A DNA stretch of 64,000 bases, taken from assembly GCA_002163155.1 (NCBI GenBank), contig MAAO01000007.1, positions 1 through 64,000 on the forward strand, written 5' to 3'. Shown here piece by piece: positions 7,502 through 15,340 of the stretch. Position numbers and translations under genes: made by a program. Origin of the DNA: Halobacteriovorax marinus (GTDB lineage: Bacteria; Bdellovibrionota; Bacteriovoracia; Bacteriovoracales; Bacteriovoracaceae). A model generated the notes under the pieces. The model was not told the DNA's origin and did no database searches. It saw nothing but the letters and a program-made list of their open reading frames with translations. Within the stretch, counting starts at the first letter, position 1, and the number at the start of each line of letters is the position of its first letter.

Positions 7502-8815
7502 ATGCTATATCCTAATATGTTGAAATTATTAATATCTACTATTATTCTAGCCAGCTTTTATAGCTGCAATAAAGCGCCAAAATCAGAGGTCGCTTCACTT
7601 ATGACTCCTATGCGTGCAGTTCTCGCTGTGCGAACTGTGAAAACAGGGGAAGTGAAAAGGGGTCAAGGGCTGTATCAGGCACTGAAAAGTGTTTCGATTG
7701 AAAATGCTCAGGCATTAAAGTTGATCAATGAACTGCGAGATGAAATCGAATTCTCAAAGCTCAAAGTTGGTGATCACCTTGAGGCAACCTTCAATGAAAA
7801 TCAAAAATTAGTTAAATTCTCTTATTCTCAGAACCTAGTTGAGAGTCATATCGTGACTTTAAATGAGGAATCTGGAAGTTGGGAATACTCATTTAAAGAG
7901 TTAGAAACCTTTTGGCAGCCTCGTACACTTGAGGGGGAGCTAAGATCTGGTTCGACCCTTGAGAGTGATTTGATTGCGAGAGGACTTGAAAGATCTGTGG
8001 TCAACGAAGTGGTGAATGTTCTCTTGTGTAAAGTGAACTTTAGAATGAACGCCAGAAAAGGGGACCGCTATAAGGTTCTTTTGAGTGAGAGAAAGTTTCA
8101 GGATAAGACTGTCAGCTCCAAAGTTCTCTTCACTTCTTATAAGGGAAGAAGGGCGGGAACTCATGAGGCCTTTCTCTATGAAGACGAAGAGAAAAGTTCA
8201 ACATATACGGCCCACTACACTGAAAATGGACAAGCACTTATTAGCTCTGGTTTAAGATATCCACTTTCACGGTTACATGTTCGTTCTGGTTATGGATGGA
8301 GAAAACATCCGGTAACAGGAAGACGAGCTATGCACCGAGGTGTTGATCTTAGAGGTAGGCGAGGAGCTAAAGTTTATGCAGCTGCAGCTGGAAAAGTCGT
8401 TATTTCTACTTTTAATAAATTTGCTGGAAATAAAATTGGAATTAAGCATAGGGATGGATCAACATCTTTCTACTACCATCTCAATAAGCGCAGAGTGAAT
8501 GTTGGAAGTTGGGTCAGGTCACATCAAGTTATTGGAACAGTTGGTTCGACAGGAAGAGTAACTGGAGCACACCTTCATTTTGGCTTTAAAAAACCAAATG
8601 GAAGATGGATGAATCCTTTAAATAAGAGAATGATTGCGACTCCAAAGCTTAAAGGTGTTCGCTATGCGAAGCTTTTAAATCAAATCACCAATATAAAAGG
8701 AACTCTTGCTGATCTTGCAATTAGCGAGGAAGTTAAATACCTGGTCGCTAATTTACAAAACGTTAGACGTGAGGCTAGTCACTTTGAAGACTTTAGCTAT
8801 TTGCCTTTTAGATAG
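7502..8815 (+). CDS. M23 (LytM) peptidase, envelope lipoprotein
   Basis: 437 residues. The N-terminus is a lipoprotein-like signal (hydrophobic core then FYSCNK; weak lipobox). Residues about 40-210 form an OapA/LysM-like beta-rich domain as in MepM/ShyA-type cell-wall endopeptidases, followed by the LytM domain: HRGVDL (zinc His and Asp), AAAAGKVV, YYHLNKR, and GSTGRVTGAHLHFGF, which carries the HxH zinc and catalytic histidines. All catalytic residues are present, so it should cut peptidoglycan cross-links during growth, division or, in a predator, prey-wall remodelling. Start uncertain: ATG 7502 or ATG 7517 (neither has a strong ribosome site). Confidence 0.9.
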   Translation: MLYPNMLKLLISTIILASFYSCNKAPKSEVASLMTPMRAVLAVRTVKTGEVKRGQGLYQALKSVSIENAQALKLINELRDEIEFSKLKVGDHLEATFNENQKLVKFSYSQNLVESHIVTLNEESGSWEYSFKELETFWQPRTLEGELRSGSTLESDLIARGLERSVVNEVVNVLLCKVNFRMNARKGDRYKVLLSERKFQDKTVSSKVLFTSYKGRRAGTHEAFLYEDEEKSSTYTAHYTENGQALISSGLRYPLSRLHVRSGYGWRKHPVTGRRAMHRGVDLRGRRGAKVYAAAAGKVVISTFNKFAGNKIGIKHRDGSTSFYYHLNKRRVNVGSWVRSHQVIGTVGSTGRVTGAHLHFGFKKPNGRWMNPLNKRMIATPKLKGVRYAKLLNQITNIKGTLADLAISEEVKYLVANLQNVRREASHFEDFSYLPFR

Positions 8816-8827
8816 AAAGATCTTTTT

Positions 8828-9583
8828 ATGAGATTTAGAAATATTGTATTTGTTCTTTTCTTACTCCAAGTATCCATTATTAATTCATATGCAAGAGATA
8901 ACTATTATAGTTATAACAACTTCTGTGAAAACTACATTTATCAATTTAATTTTAAGAAAAATAAACACACAGTTTATCAAAAATATATAATTGATGGAAA
9001 AAGCTCTTATCGCTCCAACGCAATAATTCTCAAAAGAAAATCAAAAACTATTTACGAAATGGATAGTGAATATTTTCCAAGATTACATGTCGATAAAGAC
9101 AATACACCAATTAAAATTGAAGCTAGCAAGCAAAGTATAAAATTTATCAATCTGCACCCTTGTGATCAGAAGCAAGCTTTATCTCTGGTAAATGCAGTAA
9201 AGTCTAAAAATGCTAAGAAGAAAAATAATAAAAAAATAATACCTCGAATTGAAGAGTTAAAAGATTTGTATAATCAGAAATATTATAGTGAAGTTTCGTG
9301 CAATAAAAGAATGTACTACATAGACAAACAAGGGTTAGGTGGATTTGCGATTATGAGTGGAGATCGGAAGGGAAGAAGAGTTGTTCACTATAATGATTTC
9401 ACCATAAAGAAAGTAAATGAAGAAATTTTCTTATTAGGCAATGGTCCATATCCTAAGATTTACTTCAAAGGCTTAGTTCCCATTAAAATGGAAGCAAAAG
9501 AAAACAGTTTTAATCTATTGAAGGATTGTTCTAAAGAAGATGCAAGGAATATGATTGATGGTTTTAAAAAATATAAAAAGTAA
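8828..9583 (+). CDS. Secreted protein with two related ~95-residue units
   Basis: 251 residues, family unknown. It has a signal peptide to about residue 22 (FLLQVSIINSYAR). The mature part contains two diverged copies of one unit: C33-C112 and C158-C234. Each has a tyrosine-rich start, a central beta stretch, then PIKIEA or PIKMEA, and ends with a cysteine followed by a short acidic helix (DQKQALSLVNA, SKEDARNMIDG). A lysine/asparagine-rich linker (about 126-137) joins them. One disulfide per unit is likely. It follows the M23 peptidase gene by 12 bases on the same strand and is probably co-transcribed, so a cell-wall-related role is possible but only inferred. Confidence 0.8.
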   Translation: MRFRNIVFVLFLLQVSIINSYARDNYYSYNNFCENYIYQFNFKKNKHTVYQKYIIDGKSSYRSNAIILKRKSKTIYEMDSEYFPRLHVDKDNTPIKIEASKQSIKFINLHPCDQKQALSLVNAVKSKNAKKKNNKKIIPRIEELKDLYNQKYYSEVSCNKRMYYIDKQGLGGFAIMSGDRKGRRVVHYNDFTIKKVNEEIFLLGNGPYPKIYFKGLVPIKMEAKENSFNLLKDCSKEDARNMIDGFKKYKK

Positions 9584-9635
9584 TTATCTCTAGAGCTTCC
9601 TCTCATTAGTTTATCTATCAATTTAAGAAAAATTT

Positions 9636-10043
9636 CTATTTAGAAATTAATTTATGCACCAACATCCCACCAGTCATACTCAAAACGAACGTGATAACAA
9701 CTGAATCAAGAAGTACTAAATTTACAATTGCAGGGCCTGGACACATCCCAATGATTCCCCAACCAGCTCCAAACATAATTGATCCAAGGATTAGTTTTTT
9801 ATCTATGAGATTACTTGTAGGTAGTTTTAATTCTGATGCAAAAACTGGTTTATTTTTCTTTATAATGAACTTAAAGGTAATGAGATTAAAAACAACGGCA
9901 CCACCCATCACAAATGCTAAGGCATAGTCCCAGTTGCCAAATAAGTCCAAGAAACCAATAACCTTCTGAGGGTTTACCATTCCAGAAATCCCAAGGCCGA
10001 TAGCAAATATAATTCCTGATAGTAAACTGATAATATTACTCAT
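9636..10043 (-). CDS. YeeE/YedE-family sulfur transporter half (C-terminal type)
   Basis: 135 residues with four predicted membrane helices. It resembles the DUF6691/YeeE-YedE half with [30 protein letters not shown] and a later MCPGPA motif, whose cysteine corresponds to a conserved thiol in thiosulfate/sulfur-compound transporters. ATG 10043 (GGAG seven bases upstream) overlaps the preceding gene's stop by four bases (ATGA). A much longer in-frame ORF begins at 10310 but would overlap that gene in another frame and has non-membrane, tryptophan/arginine-rich sequence, so I reject it. It forms a two-subunit transporter with its neighbour. Confidence 0.85.
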   Translation of the reverse strand: MSNIISLLSGIIFAIGLGISGMVNPQKVIGFLDLFGNWDYALAFVMGGAVVFNLITFKFIIKKNKPVFASELKLPTSNLIDKKLILGSIMFGAGWGIIGMCPGPAIVNLVLLDSVVITFVLSMTGGMLVHKLISK

Positions 10044-10441
10044 GAGAAGCTCCTTATTAAGACTGTAATTATTCCTGCACCCATAAAGGTTAAGGTCGCG
10101 ACTAGAGAGCGTACTGACAGTCTTGGAAGGCCGCAAACGCCATGTCCACTTGTACAGCCACTTCCAAGTCTTGTGCCGAAACCAACAAGTAGTCCTGCAA
10201 TGATTGCTTCTTGATAACTGAAATTGATTTCGAATTGAAAAAGTTGAGGGGAGAGTTGTAATAAAATAGCTCCTCCAATTATCAAGCCAATTAGAAATGA
10301 GTATTGCCATCTCTTTTCGCTTGTAGGTTTAGAAAGTGAGTTTCCAAGAATTCCCGAAATTCCTGTGATTCTTCCATTGAAGAAGAGCATTATTGTAGTT
10401 GCTAGAGCAATTATAATTCCGCCTAGAAATGGTAGTCCCAT
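10040..10441 (-). CDS. YeeE/YedE-family sulfur transporter half (N-terminal type)
   Basis: 133 residues, membrane protein with helices at about 5-25, 45-65, 75-95 and 108-128. It contains [11 protein letters not shown] near the start and the diagnostic [19 protein letters not shown], whose cysteines match the substrate-relay cysteines of TsuA/YeeE thiosulfate permeases. Many bacteria carry the transporter as two short proteins (PmpA/PmpB type), as here. The stop overlaps the start of the partner gene, implying coupled translation and a 1:1 complex. It lies downstream of a metallo-beta-lactamase-like gene, a common sulfur-metabolism context. Confidence 0.87.
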   Translation of the reverse strand: MGLPFLGGIIIALATTIMLFFNGRITGISGILGNSLSKPTSEKRWQYSFLIGLIIGGAILLQLSPQLFQFEINFSYQEAIIAGLLVGFGTRLGSGCTSGHGVCGLPRLSVRSLVATLTFMGAGIITVLIRSFS

Positions 10442-10466
10442 GTTTTCTCCTATATCTCTTTTTGAA

Positions 10467-11249
10467 TTATTGAAACCGCTTTTTATGTGATTGCAATTTT
10501 TTCTGTACTCTATCTAATGCTTTGAGAATCTTGTCATGAATAGAGACTCCTCTCTTTTTATGACCAATAAAACTAGCCGTGTGTGCTGCACATAGATTTT
10601 CTGCATCAGACCATGATTCGGCAATCTCTTTAGCCCATTGCTGAAATTTATCAGCAGCTTCTTTGTTATTTTCAAGTACTTTAGACAAAGTTGGATGAAA
10701 ACTAATAGGGTCTGAGACTCCAAAAAAAATCATTATTTTTGGTAAACGAATATACATCAAAGTATCATCCACATGGATTGTTCGAGAGGAGCGATGATAA
10801 ACAAGAACCGAAGAAAAGTGAAGATTCTCATCCTGTGAAATAAAATCAACTCCTCTTGGAATGGAAAATTCTAAATCTGAAGAAAATTTCTCATGAAGTT
10901 CTTTGTCCTCTGTTTTCAGACTTTCCCAATTTAGCTCAGGTGATTTTAAAAGATGTCGGGCTGTTCCATAATGTTTAGCATTGGGGAATTGATCATGCAT
11001 TTTACTTACATGAATGGTGTGAAAGGGATGTAAGTTCAAAACGGACTCAACATCCTTTCCATTATTTGTAAGTTCATTAACTTTTTGGAGGGTTTCGCCT
11101 TCCAGCGTTAAAGAATCAAGAAATATGAACTTTCCATTGTTGGTGCGAATGAGAGAAGCGTGAGTTCCAATATCAATTAAGCCGCCAATCTTAAATGATC
11201 CTCGTATATTCCAAAAGTTTTTTGAGACTTGAATAGTTTTTGTTTTCAT
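10467..11249 (-). CDS. Metallo-beta-lactamase-fold-like protein (DUF4336-like)
   Basis: 260 residues, cytoplasmic. The N-terminal layout resembles DUF4336/MBL proteins: IRGSFKIGGLIDIGTHASLIR, KFIFLDSLTLEGE, then NLHPFHTIHVSKMHDQFPNAKHYGTARH in the place of the HxHxDH metal loop, and later RTIHVDDTLMY. The canonical HxHxDH is altered (HPFHTIH), so metal binding may differ or be lost. It is first in an apparent operon with the two YeeE/YedE genes (26-base gap), suggesting a role with imported sulfur compounds (persulfide or thiosulfate handling). This role is inferred from context only. Confidence 0.65.
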   Translation of the reverse strand: MKTKTIQVSKNFWNIRGSFKIGGLIDIGTHASLIRTNNGKFIFLDSLTLEGETLQKVNELTNNGKDVESVLNLHPFHTIHVSKMHDQFPNAKHYGTARHLLKSPELNWESLKTEDKELHEKFSSDLEFSIPRGVDFISQDENLHFSSVLVYHRSSRTIHVDDTLMYIRLPKIMIFFGVSDPISFHPTLSKVLENNKEAADKFQQWAKEIAESWSDAENLCAAHTASFIGHKKRGVSIHDKILKALDRVQKKLQSHKKRFQ

Positions 11250-11314
11250 TAGTTATATCCAATTTAGATTTCTAAATAGAATAGTAACATGTGTGACACT
11301 TGATACAAACGTTC

Positions 11315-12082
11315 TTAAGCTTGAATTATAATCAAACTCCACATCTTCTTAAAGTCATTTTTATTCTCTATCATTAAGGCCTCAAGTTTTTCAAAGCTAT
11401 GACTCTCTTTATTTTTAATAAATTTATTCGCTTTTTTAAGACTCTTACATTTGAGAATAATATTGTTGAATCTGTTTACTTTTCCTCTTTGGATAAAGAG
11501 TATTGTTCCATCTTTAAGCTTCATTTTGTTTTTAATTTCTTTACCGAGTACTTTAGAGAGATATGTACGTCCTTTCTCGGTTAAGGTGAGTTCGAGTCCA
11601 TAAATACCATAGACACTATTTGGGTGCTTTGGTGCTGACTTTGTTTTTTTCTTCGTTTCTGGATGTTTTTCATACTCTGTGAACCATGTGTATATATTAC
11701 GGATAGGCGGATTTTTTAGAGTAAGCATATTCCAACCAGGAAGATGGTCTGTGTTGTTATTTTTCCAATCATAATTCTTATGATTAAAATCTACTTTAAT
11801 TCTTTTAGATAATTTCTTATAGTAGTTTTCGAGTTTTTCTCTATATCCTAGGGAGAGTCCGGATGACTTAAACGAGTATCCACCTTTACCAACACTTACA
11901 AATTCAAGGTAGGCCAACTTCCTATTAGTATTGGCATCTAATTCAATAAAGCGGCAATGGGCCTTACCGGGATGTTCGACTTTCATCTCACTGAGAATGA
12001 AGCCAAGCTTTTCAAGTCTTTTAAAAAATGTGTGACTTGGATCTTCAATGAAGGCGTGGTCGAAGAATATTTTGTCGAACAT
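11315..12082 (-). CDS. Hypothetical protein with glyoxalase/VOC-like N-terminus
   Basis: 255 residues with no signal peptide. The first ~100 residues read like a vicinal-oxygen-chelate/glyoxalase-like fold: FFDHAFIEDPSHTFFKRLEKLGF, then HPGKAHCRFIELD and a YLEFVSV strand, with His, Glu and Glu spaced as in the metal sites of that family. The C-terminal half (about 150-255) is lysine-rich with another beta-alpha pattern (VYGIYGLELTLTEKG) and may be a second VOC half. No enzymatic role can be assigned. It is an isolated gene between two others on the same strand. Confidence 0.6.
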   Translation of the reverse strand: MFDKIFFDHAFIEDPSHTFFKRLEKLGFILSEMKVEHPGKAHCRFIELDANTNRKLAYLEFVSVGKGGYSFKSSGLSLGYREKLENYYKKLSKRIKVDFNHKNYDWKNNNTDHLPGWNMLTLKNPPIRNIYTWFTEYEKHPETKKKTKSAPKHPNSVYGIYGLELTLTEKGRTYLSKVLGKEIKNKMKLKDGTILFIQRGKVNRFNNIILKCKSLKKANKFIKNKESHSFEKLEALMIENKNDFKKMWSLIIIQA

Positions 12083-12147
12083 TTATGATCCTTATTTTAA
12101 AAAGTAATAAGAGCTTTGAACTTAATTTGTATTTTAACCTATTTTTC

Positions 12148-12591
12148 TTACTTCATCTGTATTTCATAATACTTAGCATCTTCTTTTTTGTGAATCTGTT
12201 TTGTGATCTCTTCAACTATGAAGTTTTTCTTAGCAAGTAACTTGTATTTCTTCTTCAAGAAAGAAAAACGTTTCCTCTTCTTAAGCTTATCGATTAAGTC
12301 TTGGTTGAAATGTTCTTTATCGTACTCAAGAGTGACTGTCGCATACTTACCAAACAAGAGCTTTTGAGCTTCTTTTTCACCAACGAATGGATTAAATTCA
12401 GTCCTTCTCTTCTTGTAAGAAACTTCTAGCTTTACCCTTGTTTTATCTTTAGAGAGTTTTATATCTCCAATTTTTACAGAGTGGTCTAGCTTGTAAAGCT
12501 CGATAACTTTAGGTCCCCCTCCATAATCACCTCCGGCCATTATAGTAAAACTTAGTCCTAGCAATATGAGATTAATTATAAGTTTCTTCAT
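12148..12591 (-). CDS. Small secreted basic protein
   Basis: 147 residues with a signal peptide ending at MAGGDYGGG (about residue 20). The mature protein is lysine-rich, with a beta-rich central part (KIGDIKLSKDKTRVKLEVSYKKRR, YATVTLEYDKEHF) and a basic helical C-terminus. I do not recognise the family. Its start lies 20 bases inside the end of the HTH-regulator gene upstream, so the two are translated from one message. The regulator may therefore sense or control something related to this exported product, a context-based guess. Confidence 0.7.
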   Translation of the reverse strand: MKKLIINLILLGLSFTIMAGGDYGGGPKVIELYKLDHSVKIGDIKLSKDKTRVKLEVSYKKRRTEFNPFVGEKEAQKLLFGKYATVTLEYDKEHFNQDLIDKLKKRKRFSFLKKKYKLLAKKNFIVEEITKQIHKKEDAKYYEIQMK

Positions 12592-13393
12592 CGTGTCCTT
12601 TAATGAAAGTATCGGTGGTCATATAGGTAAACACCTTCTTACCTGAGTCTACATCGCGATACTTCTTTGCAATTTCAGCTTTTTTAATAAAAGCTTCTTT
12701 ATCAATTTTTAACCACTCTTGATAGGCGCTCTCCGGAAGAGATTCAACATATAGAGCTAAGAAATTATCACCTAAAACTTCGCTGTTAGTAGGCTTTGTA
12801 TATTTTTTAGAAATCATCACTCCGGCCGTCTTTATTACCTGAGTATCAAATTCCAAACGAGCAGACCCAAGTACGATTTGTCCATTTTCTGCGTACTTAA
12901 TGGCATTTATAGAATACATTCTTTCAAGGATATGAAGACCATGTTCTCCAAACTTGAATTGAATAAGATCTTTAGAAACATTTCCAGCATCAATGAGAAA
13001 ATAAATTTCACAGAAAACCTTGTCATTTAAAACTTCTCTTTTAATTTCAGCCGAATAATCTATTCCCAGAGGTAGAAGTTTTGCCTGATCTTTAATAAGT
13101 GAATTTCTAATAACGTCTGGAAGAAGAGAGATAAGCTTTTGAGAATTAGTCTCTCCTAGAAGGACACTATATACCTTTAAGAGAGTTATGTGTCCTGGAG
13201 CATTCTCCATGCGTGATAGTCTTTGAATGGTTTTGTAATGTACGCCTGCTCTTCTGGCGAGAGTCTTCTGTCCAAGTGAATAATTCTTGAAGTTTGATAA
13301 GAAGATATTCATATCACTTTGAATCTGAGACTTGACCAGGTCCTTTGAATTTACACTTTGAATTTTATGACTCATTGCAGAGATATATCTCAT
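12572..13393 (-). CDS. HTH-domain transcriptional regulator with unknown sensor part
   Basis: 273 residues (267 if ATG 13375 is used). An XRE-like helix-turn-helix at about 35-80 (LGQKTLARRAGVHYKTIQRLSRMENAPGHITLLKVYSVLLG) is followed by a ~190-residue alpha/beta region of no clear family. The overall style resembles the large regulator families of Bdellovibrionota. It is divergent from the secreted-protein gene at 13600 and overlaps the secreted-protein gene downstream. A 12-bp palindrome lies between the two candidate start codons and could be its own operator. Confidence 0.75.
   Translation of the reverse strand: MRYISAMSHKIQSVNSKDLVKSQIQSDMNIFLSNFKNYSLGQKTLARRAGVHYKTIQRLSRMENAPGHITLLKVYSVLLGETNSQKLISLLPDVIRNSLIKDQAKLLPLGIDYSAEIKREVLNDKVFCEIYFLIDAGNVSKDLIQFKFGEHGLHILERMYSINAIKYAENGQIVLGSARLEFDTQVIKTAGVMISKKYTKPTNSEVLGDNFLALYVESLPESAYQEWLKIDKEAFIKKAEIAKKYRDVDSGKKVFTYMTTDTFIKGHDEETYN
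13380..13391. promoter_or_regulatory. 12-bp palindrome at the 5' end of the HTH gene
   Basis: GAGATATATCTC is perfectly symmetric and sits right at the start of the regulator gene. About 115 bases away, near 13494-13503, the intergenic region holds GACATATGTC, another perfect palindrome with similar ends. The pair could be operator sites for the regulator; this is unproven. Confidence 0.35.
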
Positions 13394-13599
13394 TTGCTTC
13401 TTTGCTAGTCAATAAATCGGAGAAATCTGTGAAACAAGTTTTCACACTTTGTCCTGAGTGCTTCGTGATTTTAAATAGTTAATTATTTTTTTGGACATAT
13501 GTCTCAGTTATTTTTCGCAAAGTTATCTTAAACTTATTCTTCTGTATTTTATGTCTTACTTTTTAATTCACTAAAAACAATAAACAAAAGGACACGCAC

Positions 13600-14094
13600 A
13601 TGAAAAAAATCATTTTAGCTATGGCACTTGTTATTACATCTGTAACTCAAGCAAAGACGATCAACTATGACATCTTCAAAACAGAAACAACTGTTCAATC
13701 AACTTCAAGCTTAGATTTAAATTTCTTTGACTTTAAAGTTGTAAACGCAGTTAAGTCTAAAACAGTAGTAGTAAAAAGGTGTCACAACAATGGTCCAGTT
13801 AGAGACAGACAACCAGGGCTTTGCAATACTGTTACACTTGAAAAAGTAGCTGTTGCACAAGTTGTTCTTGGTTACAGACCATACGGAACAACTGATCGTA
13901 GAGGTGATGTTAATAACGGTAGATACATGTACTTTGTTAAGTTTAACTTCCCAGTATCAACATTATCAGTAGAAGAGTTAAACACTCTTGAAAATGGAAG
14001 AAGAAAGGCTCGTAAGACACTTGCTAGAGATCTGTTTGAAGTTGTAGTTGATAGAGATGGTAGAAACCATAACGTAATGATCATTAAGAAGTAA
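13600..14094 (+). CDS. Small secreted protein, divergent from HTH regulator
   Basis: 164 residues, signal peptide to about residue 18 (ALVITSVTQAK). The mature part is beta-rich, with two cysteines (RCHNNGPVRDRQPGLCNTV) that could form a disulfide loop and an arginine-rich C-terminal third. No recognised domain. An AAAAGGACACGCAC ribosome region precedes the ATG. It is transcribed away from the HTH regulator gene; a 207-base shared intergenic region contains palindromes, so regulation by that protein is plausible. Confidence 0.75.
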   Translation: MKKIILAMALVITSVTQAKTINYDIFKTETTVQSTSSLDLNFFDFKVVNAVKSKTVVVKRCHNNGPVRDRQPGLCNTVTLEKVAVAQVVLGYRPYGTTDRRGDVNNGRYMYFVKFNFPVSTLSVEELNTLENGRRKARKTLARDLFEVVVDRDGRNHNVMIIKK

Positions 14095-14111
14095 TTTAAA
14101 AAAATAAAAGT

Positions 14112-14146
14112 ACCAGGTACATAATTCAAATCAATGTGTACCTGGT
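14112..14146. repeat. Hairpin repeat, copy 1 (CCAGGTACA family)
   Basis: ACCAGGTACA (14112-14121) pairs with TGTACCTGGT (14137-14146) across a 15-base loop. Both arms and much of the loop match a second copy at 25343-25375. On the plus strand no T-run follows, while on the minus strand the stem is followed by a T-rich stretch. Bases 14150-14364 hold nothing else I can support. Confidence 0.55.
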
Positions 14147-14364
14147 GTATCATCAGAGGTTAGAAGCAGCTCAATGAGTTGCAGATTAGGTTCGCAGACT
14201 TTTACTGCCTTTATTAAGAAAATTTAGAAAGAAATGATTTCGAATAGTTATGAAAGTTTAGCTTTTTGGACGGTCTATTTGTCGTCATGTAGTGAGGCTT
14301 CTAAACTGTATATCCTTTTAAATATTAGCAATATAAGTTAAAATTTATTGTTAACTGAAATTAG

Positions 14365-15183
14365 GTGAGTAGTATTAAATCTTTCTTGAAAACTATAATC
14401 GTATTAATTCTCCTTTGCTCATGCAAGATGGATTTTAATGCAAAGAAAGAATCATCGAAAAAAGCTGTCACGCCTTTTGTTGATACTCCTACAAAGATAA
14501 TTACAATTGCAACCGGTGAATGGCCTCCCTATATTGGTAAAGAATTAGCGAACAAAGGCTGTCTGGCAAAAATATTGATCGATATATATGAAAGCCAAGG
14601 CCATAAAGTAAAATTCTTCTTTATGCCATGGAGAAGGGCCTATGTAGATTCCAAAATGGGGAAGTATGATGCGACAGCCTATTGGTTTGATAGTCGTGAT
14701 CGTAGGGTCGATTTTATATTCCCAAAGAATAACATTTCAGTTGAACAATCTTATTTTTACTACCTTAAAAATAAGAAAATTGATTGGAAAGACTTTTCAG
14801 ATCTAGCAGGCAAGAAAGTCATTTTAAATCACGGCTACACTTACAATGATAAATTTATTGATGCCTTAAAGAAATATAAAATACAAACGCAAATTGTTAG
14901 TAATGAAATGCAAAACTTTAAAATGTTAACCTTAGATAGGGGAGATTTTACAATTATTTCAGAAAAGACAGCTGATGTATATTTGAAAAAGTTAGATCAA
15001 AATATGAGAAGAAATATAGTGAAGGATCATAAACCTGCCATAACCTCTCTGGGGTATCTCCTGATTTCTAAACTAAGTGGTAGAGGTGAAAAATTAGCTG
15101 AAGTATTTAATAAGGGATATGAACAAGTACTTTCAAATAATCAGTACAAAGACAATTACATCAAAAATTGCTCAGCTCTATAA
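14365..15183 (+). CDS. Orphan solute-binding lipoprotein (SBP_bac_3-like)
   Basis: 272 residues. N-terminal hydrophobic stretch ending LLCSCKMDF (lipobox, Cys20 likely lipidated). The mature part has ITIATGEWPPYIGKELANKGC, the usual ligand-pocket opening of family 3 binding proteins, then MPWRRAYVDSKMGKYDATAYWF, a conserved wide-spread pattern of orphan periplasmic binding proteins in this group, and a C-terminal lobe. No transport genes are adjacent. The start is a GTG at 14365 with only weak ribosome pairing. It resembles the protein at 1094-1750 in type but is not a close copy. Confidence 0.78.
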   Translation: MSSIKSFLKTIIVLILLCSCKMDFNAKKESSKKAVTPFVDTPTKIITIATGEWPPYIGKELANKGCLAKILIDIYESQGHKVKFFFMPWRRAYVDSKMGKYDATAYWFDSRDRRVDFIFPKNNISVEQSYFYYLKNKKIDWKDFSDLAGKKVILNHGYTYNDKFIDALKKYKIQTQIVSNEMQNFKMLTLDRGDFTIISEKTADVYLKKLDQNMRRNIVKDHKPAITSLGYLLISKLSGRGEKLAEVFNKGYEQVLSNNQYKDNYIKNCSAL

Positions 15184-15340
15184 TTTACTTACTTCTTTTT
15201 AAAGGCCTCTCCTAATAAAGAGGCCATTTATGTACAGGATGTCGTTTTTGAACTGGATTAACGAGTAAAGAATAGACTCAATGTAATAGTAGTTTAAAGA
15301 AAACTCTACGAATTAAGTGTCCAGAAATCTAATCTAACTT

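Noticed and set aside
10044-10310. N-terminal extension of the shorter YeeE-like gene
   Set aside because: It overlaps the other YeeE gene in a different frame, and encodes Trp/Arg-rich non-membrane sequence; ATG 10043 has a proper ribosome site and ATGA overlap.
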